Shown here: positions 1 through 6,628 of the stretch, one piece after another
Numbering within the stretch: the first letter of the stretch is position 1
How the letters are laid out: the number at the start of each line of letters is the position of its first letter
From: JAAOZP01 sp964616835
GTDB taxonomy: Archaea > Thermoproteota > EX4484-205 > JAAOZP01
DNA length: 10,066 nt
Direction of reading: 5' to 3'
Assembly (NCBI GenBank): GCA_964616835.1
Contig: CAZTSG010000048.1
Location: forward strand, 1 to 10,066
Made by a program: the position numbers and the translations under genes
The notes under the pieces: generated by a model
Database searches by the model: none
The model's input: the letters and a program-made list of their open reading frames with translations, nothing else
Told to the model about the DNA's origin: nothing

Positions 1-2
1 CT

Positions 3-335
3 AGGGAGATAGATGAAGCGGCGTTAGTAGATGGTTGTAGTGAAGTTGAAGCGTTCTTTAAAGTAGTTTTACCGCAGACGGGTAGTGGATTCGCAACATC
101 CGCCATAATCGCATACTTGTTCTCATGGTCCGAGTTTATGATACCGCTTTTAGTAACCCAGACTTCTAGAGGGATGACTTTAACGGTATATGCAGCGTAT
201 TTTGCTCAAGAATATGGTGTACTGTGGGGACCGATGTCTGCAGCAGGAGTGATCATTGCCTTACCAGTTATAGTATTTGCAATCTTAGTCCATAAATATC
301 TCATAAAAGGACTAACTCTCGGCTATGTGCGCTGA
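3..335 (+). CDS. Sugar-type ABC transporter permease, C-terminal fragment (MalG-like)
   Basis: This is the last 110 residues of an inner-membrane permease subunit; the 5' part lies outside the window. It starts in the middle of the cytoplasmic EAA loop that docks on the ATPase subunit: EIDEAALVDG at residues 2-11, followed by FFKVVLPQTG at 18-27. This is the classic EAA...G...P pattern of binding-protein-dependent importers, and the VDG and VLP wording is typical of the MalG/carbohydrate class. Two hydrophobic segments follow (roughly residues 30-48 and 77-99), and the protein ends with the short basic tail KGLTLGYVR, as MalG-type permeases do. The frame is open from the window edge, so no start can be given. 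No ATPase or binding-protein gene follows, so this is probably the last gene of its operon in this direction. The exact substrate cannot be told. Confidence 0.88.
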   Translation, partial: REIDEAALVDGCSEVEAFFKVVLPQTGSGFATSAIIAYLFSWSEFMIPLLVTQTSRGMTLTVYAAYFAQEYGVLWGPMSAAGVIIALPVIVFAILVHKYLIKGLTLGYVR

Positions 336-376
336 AAACTGTAGTCAATTCAAGAAGATACTCAACATCCTAAAAA

Positions 377-386
377 GGTTTAAACC
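377..386. repeat. 10-bp perfect palindrome GGTTTAAACC upstream of the membrane methyltransferase gene
   Basis: GGTTTAAACC is its own reverse complement and lies 59 bp before the start codon at 445. A second 10-bp palindrome (CTTTTAAAAG, 410-419) overlaps the predicted TATA box, and the two begin 33 bp apart, about three helical turns. The first could be an operator or a second, weaker TATA element. No regulator is identified. AT-rich palindromes of this size can arise by chance. Confidence 0.25.
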
Positions 387-409
387 AGCAAATGTAAGAT
401 ACTCCTAAA

Positions 410-419
410 CTTTTAAAAG
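410..419 (+). promoter_or_regulatory. TATA box of the membrane methyltransferase gene
   Basis: CTTTTAAAAG is centred 30 nt before the ATG at 445. With archaeal initiation about 26 nt downstream of the TATA centre, the transcript would begin at about 441, giving an essentially leaderless mRNA. This agrees with the absence of a Shine-Dalgarno sequence before the ATG. The rest of the 109-bp spacer (336-444) shows no gene and no clear oligo-T terminator for the permease. Confidence 0.5.
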
Positions 420-444
420 AGGCTTTTTAAAACGTGGTTAAGAA

Positions 445-1443
445 ATGAATAGGCTACAGGCGACGATTATTTCGATAATTCTTTCAACAGTATTTTCCTA
501 TGCACTTTTGTACTCTACTCTGGAGCTGCCGATACTGCTTAACGAGCTTCTAAGAGAAGTGACGCCGCATTACGGTATTGGTGGAATAGAGGAGGCGGAG
601 CAGTTTGTAGACTCAGTTAGGCCACTGGGCTATCTTTGTCTCGCAACCGTAGTACTTCTGATAATTCTCGGATTTATACTGAAGAAGCATAAGCTTAGTG
701 TTTTAGGTTCGTTAACCCTATTGCTTCCTACGTTCAGCTACTTTGCTTCAGTAATGTTTTTCTTAGCCGGAATAGGAATATTAAGAATAATATGGCTTCC
801 GTTCATCGAATTTTCCCCAGGCTCATCGATTTATGAAAAAGTGAACTCGGCAAGTAGCCTCCTAGAGCTGGGAGATATTGTTTACCTACCTTATGACGCG
901 TTAAGGTTTTTACTTAATAGCCTCGGAGGAGGGTATTTCCTGAACCTTGATGAAATACTTTTCTCGACAATAATAATAGTAAGCTCAATAATTTTCTTCA
1001 TCAGCTGTGCAACATGGTTTTACTTCAGGTTTCAGAACTTGGGGTTTGCGAAGTCGCTTGTCTACAAGTATTCCAGACACCCGCAATACTTTAGCTTCCT
1101 TCTATGGAGCTATGGTCTTTTAATATACGACAAGTATGTTTTCTTACCGCCTAGGGGAGGATACTTTGCACCACCGCCATTCTTCTGGAACGTGTTTGCT
1201 TTCCTACTGGTAGGAGTCGCTTTAAGCGAGGAGAAGAAAATGCTTGAAAGATATGGTGAAGAGTATGAGAAGTATTGTTCTACAACTCCTTTCATAATGC
1301 CATTGTCGAAAACAATAGGAAGAATCGTAACGCTTCCTGTAAAGCTTCTTTTCAAAAAGACCTACCCTGAGAAAACATCTGAGATAATTTTAACACTAGC
1401 GATGTACTTCATAATAATCCTACTAATATCTGTGTTGTACTGA
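445..1443 (+). CDS. Multi-pass membrane methyltransferase, isoprenylcysteine carboxyl methyltransferase (ICMT)/PEMT-like
   Basis: This 332-aa membrane protein probably transfers a methyl group from S-adenosylmethionine to a lipid-like or lipidated substrate inside the membrane. Predicted membrane segments lie at about 8-28, 61-79, 87-112, 170-193, 213-228, 246-260 and 315-332. The family signature is in the second half: YKYSRHPQYF (207-216) matches the RHPxY cofactor-binding motif, and SEEKKMLERYGEEYEKY (261-277) followed by PFIMP (282-286) matches the E...L...YGxxYxxY...P ending of ICMT and phospholipid methyltransferases. The 200 residues before the core are extra compared with compact archaeal and bacterial ICMT-like proteins of about 200 aa, and the C-terminus adds one more membrane helix. 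The ATG fits the TATA box at 410-419. The substrate is unknown, since classical CAAX prenylation is not established in archaea. The gene appears to be transcribed alone. Confidence 0.72.
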   Translation: MNRLQATIISIILSTVFSYALLYSTLELPILLNELLREVTPHYGIGGIEEAEQFVDSVRPLGYLCLATVVLLIILGFILKKHKLSVLGSLTLLLPTFSYFASVMFFLAGIGILRIIWLPFIEFSPGSSIYEKVNSASSLLELGDIVYLPYDALRFLLNSLGGGYFLNLDEILFSTIIIVSSIIFFISCATWFYFRFQNLGFAKSLVYKYSRHPQYFSFLLWSYGLLIYDKYVFLPPRGGYFAPPPFFWNVFAFLLVGVALSEEKKMLERYGEEYEKYCSTTPFIMPLSKTIGRIVTLPVKLLFKKTYPEKTSEIILTLAMYFIIILLISVLY

Positions 1444-1509
1444 AGCAAAAAGTCAATGTTTATGATTGTTAATGAGGGAAAACGGAACAAGTATACGATA
1501 TAGGAAGAG

Positions 1510-1517
1510 TTTTAAAT
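1510..1517 (+). promoter_or_regulatory. TATA box of the hypothetical gene at 1539
   Basis: TTTTAAAT is centred about 25.5 nt before the ATG at 1539. That places transcription initiation at or within a base of the start codon (leaderless). No ribosome binding site is visible before the ATG, in agreement. The remainder of the 95-bp spacer (1444-1538) holds nothing else I can support, and no oligo-T terminator follows the upstream gene. Confidence 0.5.
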
Positions 1518-1538
1518 GGCTGAGTTTTATTGTAACTA

Positions 1539-2429
1539 ATGAGCGGCGAAGCATCGGGAAGAAAACCGTTAAGAGACATTAGCGGAGAATATAGGGATCT
1601 CTACACTAGGGTTATGGAGTCTAATGATAAGGAAAGGATTAGCTTTATGCTTGTTTTCTACGACTGGATTAATGATTTTATGAGGGAGGCCGTTGATGAA
1701 AACGAGAGGGCGTTTGTAACTCGTTCAGCATTCGCAATCGTCAAGAGGCTTCTGGATTCTAAGCTTGATGGTACTAGGCTTATTAAAATAGGGCAGATAG
1801 TTGATGAGCTAAGGTCTTCAAGAGGCGATAGAGATGCGCTCTTCGTAGCGGAGCATTTAAAACTCCAGCTTTTCGAGGACTGTGGGCTCGATTCTGAAAA
1901 ACCCGACTTGGAGCTAGTTGACAAGTACTTGAATTATTGGACGGAGGCTTCTAGGAAGGAGGAAGTCGCAATCACTTATTATCGCAGAGATGAGAATGGT
2001 GAAATAGTAACGGATAATGAGAGGGTTGCCAGCGCAGGCCCATCGTTCTTTAAACACTGCTCCGCGGAGTGCGTAGAATGGTTTTACAGTATGGAGCTTA
2101 AGCCCATTGATTACACTCCGGAGTCCCTTATGGAATTGGATAAGATTATAGATGCTCACTGGCCTAGAGAACTCTTTAGGGAAATCAGTATTGACAGTGA
2201 GGAGCCTCAAAGCATAATACTCCTTAGGCTCGTACTGATGACAGGCAGTTACTTGGGCGAGGTACTTGTCAGGAATCTAGGTGGCAGGTGGGAGAGGACC
2301 GAGGACCTAGGCTGGCATGTGTGTTTAAAAGATACGAGAGTAAACGTTTTCAATATAGCTGAAAACTCCTTCAGAGAATCGTCTAGCTTCTATAACACGT
2401 TTAAACTCTTAGAGAAGACAAAAACATGA
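1539..2429 (+). CDS. Hypothetical acidic soluble protein, 296 aa
   Basis: I do not recognise this protein with certainty. It has no signal peptide or membrane helix and is rich in Glu, Asp and Arg, so it should be a soluble cytoplasmic protein. Residues 10-135 read as an all-helical region. Residues 140-190 contain a Tyr/Arg-rich strand-like stretch with two cysteines (C174, C178). Residues 196-296 look like a separate compact domain: a helix LMELDKIIDAHW (197-208), a helix containing GSYLGEVLVRNLGGRW (236-251), then strands ending in WHVCLKD (259-265) and a terminal helix. The GxYLGE...LGGxW pattern resembles small bacterial DUF domains (DUF3806-like or immunity-protein-like); this is a by-eye resemblance, not a family assignment. 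The TATA-to-ATG spacing supports the start, and the codon use looks like that of a real gene. It stands alone between genes with their own promoters. Confidence 0.75.
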   Translation: MSGEASGRKPLRDISGEYRDLYTRVMESNDKERISFMLVFYDWINDFMREAVDENERAFVTRSAFAIVKRLLDSKLDGTRLIKIGQIVDELRSSRGDRDALFVAEHLKLQLFEDCGLDSEKPDLELVDKYLNYWTEASRKEEVAITYYRRDENGEIVTDNERVASAGPSFFKHCSAECVEWFYSMELKPIDYTPESLMELDKIIDAHWPRELFREISIDSEEPQSIILLRLVLMTGSYLGEVLVRNLGGRWERTEDLGWHVCLKDTRVNVFNIAENSFRESSSFYNTFKLLEKTKT

Positions 2430-2434
2430 TTCAC

Positions 2435-2442
2435 ATTTATTA
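2435..2442 (+). promoter_or_regulatory. Possible TATA box for the nitroreductase-trm14 unit
   Basis: ATTTATTA is centred about 35 nt before the ATG at 2474, which would give a leader of about 9 nt. It lies in the only spacer (2430-2473) able to hold a promoter for the next two genes. The match is weaker than at other promoters in this window. GATTTTAAG at 2453-2461 is too close to the ATG to be the TATA box. Confidence 0.28.
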
Positions 2443-2473
2443 GGGCGTCTGTTGATTTTAAGCATGGTTTAAC

Positions 2474-2986
2474 ATGAATGTGTTCGAGGCGATTCGAACA
2501 AGAAGGAGCATAAGGAAATATGTAGATAAGCCTGTTGAGAAGGAAAAACTGTTGCGAATCCTAGAGGCAGCTAGACTCGCGCCCTCCGCCGTAAACCGTC
2601 AGCCATGGGATTTCATTGTAGTGACAGACCCGGGAGTGAGGAAGAAACTGGGGGCAGCGTACCCAAAGGAGTGGTTTATCAACGCTCCCGTCATAATAGT
2701 CGCATGCGCACACCCCGCCAGAGCATGGATTCGTAAAGATGGTGAAGAATACTGGAAGGTCGACGTTGCCATAGCTATGCAAAACCTGATTCTGACCGCT
2801 TGGGAAGAGGGGCTGGGGACATGCTGGATCGGAGCCTTCGACGAGCAGGAGGTTAAGAAAGCACTTGGTATTCCTCCTGAAGTACGCGTAGTAGCCATGA
2901 CCCCGCTTGGATACCCTGCTGAGGAAAAGGGTCCCGTCACCGATCGGAAACCCCTAGACGAAATAGTTCATTACGAACACTGGTAG
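2474..2986 (+). CDS. Nitroreductase family FMN-dependent oxidoreductase
   Basis: This 170-aa protein belongs to the nitroreductase family: FMN enzymes, usually homodimers, that reduce nitro compounds, quinones, flavins or related electrophiles with NAD(P)H. The N-terminal FMN phosphate site RTRRSIRKY (8-16) is present. APSAVNRQPWDFIVV (36-50) is the conserved flavin-binding stretch, GLGTCWIG (113-120) the second flavin/dimer motif, and MTPLGYP (142-148) the C-terminal motif. The length is that of the short single-domain class. The family has many physiological substrates, and none can be chosen here. The ATG at 2474 places the FMN motif at the usual distance from the N-terminus. The gene is followed after 19 bp by the tRNA methyltransferase gene and is probably co-transcribed with it; no functional link between the two is evident. 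The gene looks more GC-rich than its neighbours by eye. Confidence 0.9.
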   Translation: MNVFEAIRTRRSIRKYVDKPVEKEKLLRILEAARLAPSAVNRQPWDFIVVTDPGVRKKLGAAYPKEWFINAPVIIVACAHPARAWIRKDGEEYWKVDVAIAMQNLILTAWEEGLGTCWIGAFDEQEVKKALGIPPEVRVVAMTPLGYPAEEKGPVTDRKPLDEIVHYEHW

Positions 2987-3005
2987 CATTCTGTGAATCA
3001 AAGTA

Positions 3006-4034
3006 ATGAAGCTGATACTCACCACGAACCCAGGCATCGAGGATATAGCGATGAGAGAGGTTGAAGAGACTCTAGGGGCAAGAGCATTCATCTTCCATAA
3101 TCTTCCAGGTAAATTGACTGCTGAAATAGATGAAAAAGAATTGGATAGGGTTTTCTCACTAAGGTCTATTTATCACGCTGTTAAGCACATATCCACTTTA
3201 GAAGTAAGGACGGATGACGGAGGCCTTCTAGATATCTACAGGGGGTTGAAGAATGTGGAAATAGAGGATTTGGAAAACGCGAAGACATTTAGGGTTACGA
3301 GTCAGAGAATAGGTGAACACTCTTTCACCTCGGTTCAAGTCCAGAAGTATGCTGGTCAAGCCATATTGGAGAAATATGGTAAGAAGGTGGATTTGGAGAA
3401 TTTCGATGTAAACGTTGTTTGCGACATCGTAGGCAGCAAGTGCTACGTCGGAGTCCAGTTGACTAGAGAATCGTTGCATAAGAGGTTTGAAAGACCCTTT
3501 AACCACCCGGCAGCGATAAAAGCACCTTTAGCATACGGGATGCTGAAGATCGCTGAAGTAAAGGATGGCGATGTAATGCTAGACCCTTTCTGCGGAGGAG
3601 GAACAATACTAATAGAAGCTGCTCAAATATGGGATGGCAGAATAATGATTCTTGGCAGCGATATAAACAGTAGGTTTCTTGAAGGAGCTATGATGAATAT
3701 TAAGGCTGCGGGAGTAGAAGAACATGTTTCGCTTAAAATCGCTGACGCGCGCAGGCTCGATGAATTCTATGATGCTAAAGTGGATAAGATAGTGACTAAC
3801 CCGCCTTACGGAGTCCGCCTGGGGAGAGAGAAGAATCTTAAGAAGCTATATTTAGAGTTTCTGAATTCAGCGTCTAAGATTATGAAGCCTGAGGGAAGGA
3901 TTGTAATAATAAATCTTAAAGCAACCGCATTCAGAAGCATTGTTTTCAAAACTAGGAAATTTAAGCTGGTCCATGAAAGAGTTGTTGAAACAGGAGGGCT
4001 TTACCCACATATTTTTGTACTAGAAAAGATATGA
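3006..4034 (+). CDS. THUMP-domain tRNA (guanine-N2) methyltransferase, Trm14/TrmN-like
   Basis: This 342-aa enzyme is predicted to methylate the N2 amino group of a guanosine in tRNA (G6 in characterised Trm14/TrmN proteins) using S-adenosylmethionine. An N-terminal ferredoxin-like/THUMP region (about 1-155) binds the tRNA acceptor end. The linker HKRFERPFNHPAAIK (158-172) is typical of the family. A Rossmann-fold methyltransferase domain follows, with motif I DPFCGGGT (193-200), acidic motif II in GSDIN (D219), ADAR (246-249) and the catalytic NPPYG (265-269), the signature of amino-group N-methylation. The segment after it, VRLGREKNLKKLYLEFL (270-286), fits Trm14 better than the G10-specific Trm11/TrmG10, although motif I is intermediate between the two. 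It lies 19 bp after the nitroreductase with no promoter or Shine-Dalgarno sequence visible in the gap, so it is likely read from the same transcript. Confidence 0.87.
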   Translation: MKLILTTNPGIEDIAMREVEETLGARAFIFHNLPGKLTAEIDEKELDRVFSLRSIYHAVKHISTLEVRTDDGGLLDIYRGLKNVEIEDLENAKTFRVTSQRIGEHSFTSVQVQKYAGQAILEKYGKKVDLENFDVNVVCDIVGSKCYVGVQLTRESLHKRFERPFNHPAAIKAPLAYGMLKIAEVKDGDVMLDPFCGGGTILIEAAQIWDGRIMILGSDINSRFLEGAMMNIKAAGVEEHVSLKIADARRLDEFYDAKVDKIVTNPPYGVRLGREKNLKKLYLEFLNSASKIMKPEGRIVIINLKATAFRSIVFKTRKFKLVHERVVETGGLYPHIFVLEKI

Positions 4035-4125
4035 AAGTACGTTTTGAACATTTTTCCAATAATTTGATTCAAAATAACGTGTTTTTTCAGCAAAAACAGG
4101 TTTTTAGTGAACATTGTTAGTAATG
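4035..4125 (+). promoter_or_regulatory. AT-rich upstream region of glutamine synthetase with repeated TGAACATT
   Basis: This AT-rich spacer contains TGAACATT twice in the same orientation, at 4045-4052 and 4108-4115. The second copy overlaps a 9-nt palindrome AACATTGTT (4110-4118) that ends 8 nt before the TATA box. A site there would be well placed for an activator or a repressor touching the TATA/BRE region. Glutamine synthetase is a common target of nitrogen control, but the motif matches no regulator I can name. Chance is possible in such AT-rich DNA. Confidence 0.25.
4051..4087 (+). terminator. Oligo-T tracts after trm14-like gene
   Basis: T5 at 4051-4055 and T6 at 4082-4087 follow the stop codon (ends 4034) on the coding strand, without an obvious hairpin. 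This is how archaeal polymerase usually terminates. It separates the nitroreductase-trm14 unit from the glutamine synthetase promoter. Confidence 0.4.
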
Positions 4126-4135
4126 CTTATATAGG
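4126..4135 (+). promoter_or_regulatory. TATA box of glutamine synthetase; decides the start codon
   Basis: CTTATATAGG is a near-ideal archaeal TATA box centred at 4130. Transcription should begin at about 4156, which is downstream of the GTG at 4135 that would open the longest frame and 2-3 nt before the ATG at 4159. The GTG would therefore not be in the mRNA made from this promoter. Confidence 0.7.
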
Positions 4136-4158
4136 TGTCGGTACAGCCTACGGCCGTA

Positions 4159-5619
4159 ATGCCGTCCGGAAGCATATCGGACCTGATGAGTCGAATACTT
4201 GAGGAAGACGTGAGGTTTATTGACCTCCAGTTTACTGATGTCCCTGGACGCCTACACCATATAACCATGCCTACGGCAAGGTTTAAAGCAGACTATTTTT
4301 CCGAAGGCGTTCCTAAGCTTGATGGCTCCTCAATAAGAGGATTCGTGGAGATCTTCGAATCCGACCTTGTTCTGAAACCCGATCCGTCTACTTTTGCCAC
4401 CATACCTTGGTCGAGCCCGGAGAACAAGACTGCAAGGTTCCTATGCGACGTTTACATGGGTTACGGTGGCGGGAGGCTTTCAAAAGACCCTAGGTATGTT
4501 GCGCAGAGGGCTGAAGAATACGCTTTAGACAATGGATTCCACTCTTTCTGGGGGCCGGAGCTCGAGTTCTTCGTTTTCAAAAAGGTCACTTGGGATGTTC
4601 TAAACCCCTATAGGGGACAGTCATACAGCATAGAGTCTCCTGAAGCAGCTTGGTCTTCCGGCGAGGGGTACCCCATCAGGTTTAAGGAGGGCTATTTCCC
4701 AGTTCCGCCACACGACACTCTAATGGAGTACCGTTCGACTGTTACCCGAATCATGGAGGATTATTTCAGAATAGCTTGCGAGGCTCATCATCATGAGGTT
4801 GCTACTGCAGGACAGTGTGAAATCGACATGGTTAAGGATAGGCTTGTTAAGATGGCTGACAGCATTATGACTTTAAAATATGTTGTTAAGAATACTGCTG
4901 TGAAGCATGGAATGGTTGCCACAATGATGCCCAAACCAATTTTCGGAGACAACGCGAGCGGGATGCACGTGCACGTTAGTCTATGGGGTGGTAACCCGAC
5001 GTCGACGAAGCTCAAAGAAGAGAAACTGGTAAACCTTTTCTACGATGCTGAAGACGAGTATGCTGAGCTCAGCCAGCTTGGAAGATATTTCGTAGGAGGC
5101 TTGCTCGAACACAGTAGAGCGCTTACTGCAATAACGAACCCGACCACAAACTCCTACAGGAGGCTTGTGCCAGGGTATGAGGCGCCGGTATTCGTAGCCT
5201 GGAGCAGGAGCAACAGGTCTGCAAACATTAGAATACCAGTCTATCAGAAGGGGGCTAGCAGTGCTGAAAGCAAGAGGATAGAGTATAGGACGCCAGACCC
5301 TTCCTGCAACCCCTACCTTTGCTTCGCCGCGATAATGAGCGCAGGATTAGACGGCATAAAGAAGAAGATTGATCCAGGAGACCCCATAGATGAGAACATT
5401 TATCATCTGACTCCCGAGAGGAGGAGGCAGTTGGGTATAAAAGAGCTCCCGGGGAGCCTTAAGGAAGCAGTCGAATGCTTAAAAAGCGACAGCGAGTTTC
5501 TGAAACCAATCTTCTCAAGCGAGCTCATAGAGAAGATTGTTGAAAACGCATTAAGTGAATACATTCAGGTCTCGGCAAGGCCGCATCCATATGAGTTTTA
5601 CCTTTACTTCGACATCTAA
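4159..5619 (+). CDS. glnA: Glutamine synthetase, type I (GlnA)
   Basis: This cytoplasmic enzyme joins ammonium to glutamate using ATP and is the main entry point for nitrogen. It is 486 aa from the chosen ATG and would be 494 aa from a GTG at 4135. Active-site motifs appear in the expected order: the beta-grasp domain with LDGSSIRGF (54-62); metal ligands in GPELEFFVF (132-140); HHHEVATAGQCEID (210-223); the metal-binding His in NASGMHVHVSLW (265-276); the glutamate flap NPTTNSYRRLVPGYEAP (327-343); RSANIRIP (353-360); and EYRTPDPSCNPYL (375-387). A Tyr (Y415) in NIYHL occupies the position of the bacterial adenylylation site, but that regulation is not known in archaea and the sequence around it differs. 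An insertion between ELEFF and FPVPP makes it longer than the shortest GSI forms. The gene has its own TATA box and ends 9 bp from a convergent gene. Confidence 0.95.
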   Translation: MPSGSISDLMSRILEEDVRFIDLQFTDVPGRLHHITMPTARFKADYFSEGVPKLDGSSIRGFVEIFESDLVLKPDPSTFATIPWSSPENKTARFLCDVYMGYGGGRLSKDPRYVAQRAEEYALDNGFHSFWGPELEFFVFKKVTWDVLNPYRGQSYSIESPEAAWSSGEGYPIRFKEGYFPVPPHDTLMEYRSTVTRIMEDYFRIACEAHHHEVATAGQCEIDMVKDRLVKMADSIMTLKYVVKNTAVKHGMVATMMPKPIFGDNASGMHVHVSLWGGNPTSTKLKEEKLVNLFYDAEDEYAELSQLGRYFVGGLLEHSRALTAITNPTTNSYRRLVPGYEAPVFVAWSRSNRSANIRIPVYQKGASSAESKRIEYRTPDPSCNPYLCFAAIMSAGLDGIKKKIDPGDPIDENIYHLTPERRRQLGIKELPGSLKEAVECLKSDSEFLKPIFSSELIEKIVENALSEYIQVSARPHPYEFYLYFDI

Positions 5620-5630
5620 AAAGCCCTTTT
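5616..5630. terminator. Bidirectional oligo-T/palindrome between convergent glnA and DHH genes
   Basis: The two stop codons are only 9 bp apart. AAAAG-CC-CTTTT (5619-5630) is a short palindrome that overlaps both stops. It gives T4 on the plus strand and T5 on the minus strand (complement of 5618-5622), so each gene has an oligo-T stretch right at its end. Another TTTT lies at 5640-5643 for plus-strand reading. Some overlap of transcripts into the opposite gene is likely. Confidence 0.4.
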
Positions 5631-6573
5631 ATCTGAGCCTTTTGTCAAGCATTCTTACGAATTCTTGGAAAAGCCCCTTCGGGATTCTTGCTCCGGCCGC
5701 GTTAGTATGCCCTCCGCCTACGCCCCCTAGCTCTTCAGCAACTTTAGAAACAAGCTTATGAAGATTGTTCAACCCAATTGACCTTACGCTTAAATCTATG
5801 TTCTCCTCAGTCTCTTCGGCTGCAACCCCCACTGGAGTGTCAGCATAGGCTCTAGCATAGGTTGCCGCCTTCCCAAGCGACCACTCCACATTAATAACGT
5901 ATGCTACTCTTCCATGCTTCTCAACACGGTTCTTAACCACCTGCCTCATCTTCTCATCCCTCTCTGATTCTCGTAGAGCTATTTCAACAAGGCTCCTGTC
6001 GGAGCTGGGAAGCTTGTTTTCAGACAAATAGTTGACAAGGTTCCTCTTAAAATCGAAATCCTTCTTCTTAACCCCCTCCAGGGCAGCTACCAGAATTCCG
6101 GCTTCAAGGTAAAGCTCTCTCTTATCCCACTTTTCAAGAAGGTTTTTGATACCGGGCGTGTTATCGCTATAGTCACCGATAGCACCGTAGATCGCAACCC
6201 TGCTCATCTCAGGGTCAAGCTCTTTCTCGAAAAACGCGTACGCGAGTTCAGAAGCGCAAGAACTCTTGCTTCTCCTAATGGTCTTTACCGGCAGTTTTTT
6301 AATGCTTAGGCCAGGTGGTAGTGGATGATGATCTAGGTAAACTATCTCCCCACTCGAGCTTAGTCTCTCCAGCTCTGAAACGATCTCATCCCTATGCTTA
6401 GGGGTTAGGGCAATGTCCAGTATTACGATATTTCCCTCAGCAATCCTCTTTAATTCTGATATTAGATTTGCGGGATTTGTGAATATTATTTTCGCATTTT
6501 TTCTAGCCGCGGCGGCAAGTGATGCTGAGCAAACGCCGTCGCAATCACCGTGTGCCAGAATAATCCAATCCAT
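5629..6573 (-). CDS. DHH/DHHA1 family phosphoesterase (RecJ/nanoRNase-like)
   Basis: This 314-aa protein (from the ATG at 6573) is a metal-dependent phosphodiesterase of the DHH superfamily, which includes RecJ single-strand exonucleases, NrnA oligoribonuclease/pAp phosphatase and archaeal RecJ-like proteins. The metal-binding motifs are in order: HGDCDGV (8-14), ILDIAL with D53, the name motif DHH (81-83) and GDYSD (133-137). The C-terminal DHHA1 substrate-binding domain ends in GGVGGGHTNAAGARI (283-297). It is shorter than bacterial RecJ and lacks room for its OB-fold domain, so short oligonucleotides or single-stranded ends are the likeliest substrates. A TTG at 6588 would add five residues, but the TATA box argues for the ATG. 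The gene begins 55 bp after nurA and has its own TATA box; read-through from herA-nurA is also possible. DNA repair or nucleotide recycling are both plausible roles. Confidence 0.85.
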   Translation of the reverse strand: MDWIILAHGDCDGVCSASLAAAARKNAKIIFTNPANLISELKRIAEGNIVILDIALTPKHRDEIVSELERLSSSGEIVYLDHHPLPPGLSIKKLPVKTIRRSKSSCASELAYAFFEKELDPEMSRVAIYGAIGDYSDNTPGIKNLLEKWDKRELYLEAGILVAALEGVKKKDFDFKRNLVNYLSENKLPSSDRSLVEIALRESERDEKMRQVVKNRVEKHGRVAYVINVEWSLGKAATYARAYADTPVGVAAEETEENIDLSVRSIGLNNLHKLVSKVAEELGGVGGGHTNAAGARIPKGLFQEFVRMLDKRLR

Positions 6574-6599
6574 GTCATTCTGTTGCAATAGAGGACTAG

Positions 6600-6611
6600 G
6601 TATATAAAGGA
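6600..6611 (-). promoter_or_regulatory. TATA box of the DHH phosphoesterase gene; decides the start codon
   Basis: On the minus strand this reads CCTTTATATACC, a strong TATA box lying between the nurA stop and the DHH gene. Its centre (about 6604) is 31 nt before the ATG at 6573 but only 16 nt before the TTG at 6588. Transcription should start near 6578, after the TTG, which favours the ATG and a very short leader. Confidence 0.65.
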
Positions 6612-6628
6612 TTATTACTTGAAGAGGA

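Noticed and set aside
1110..1355. Minus-strand frame inside the membrane methyltransferase gene
   Set aside because: It overlaps the conserved catalytic motifs of the plus-strand gene and shows no domain and no promoter.
2599..2940. Minus-strand frame of 113 codons inside the nitroreductase gene
   Set aside because: The plus-strand frame has every nitroreductase motif. The antisense frame is low-complexity Ser/Thr/Pro text and reflects the higher GC content of the gene.
4135..4137. GTG as the glutamine synthetase start codon
   Set aside because: It abuts the TATA box and would lie upstream of the predicted transcription start. The ATG at 4159 gives an N-terminus of normal family length.
5555..5761. 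Plus-strand frame spanning the glnA/DHH junction
   Set aside because: It overlaps the ends of two well-supported convergent genes in other frames and has no domain.
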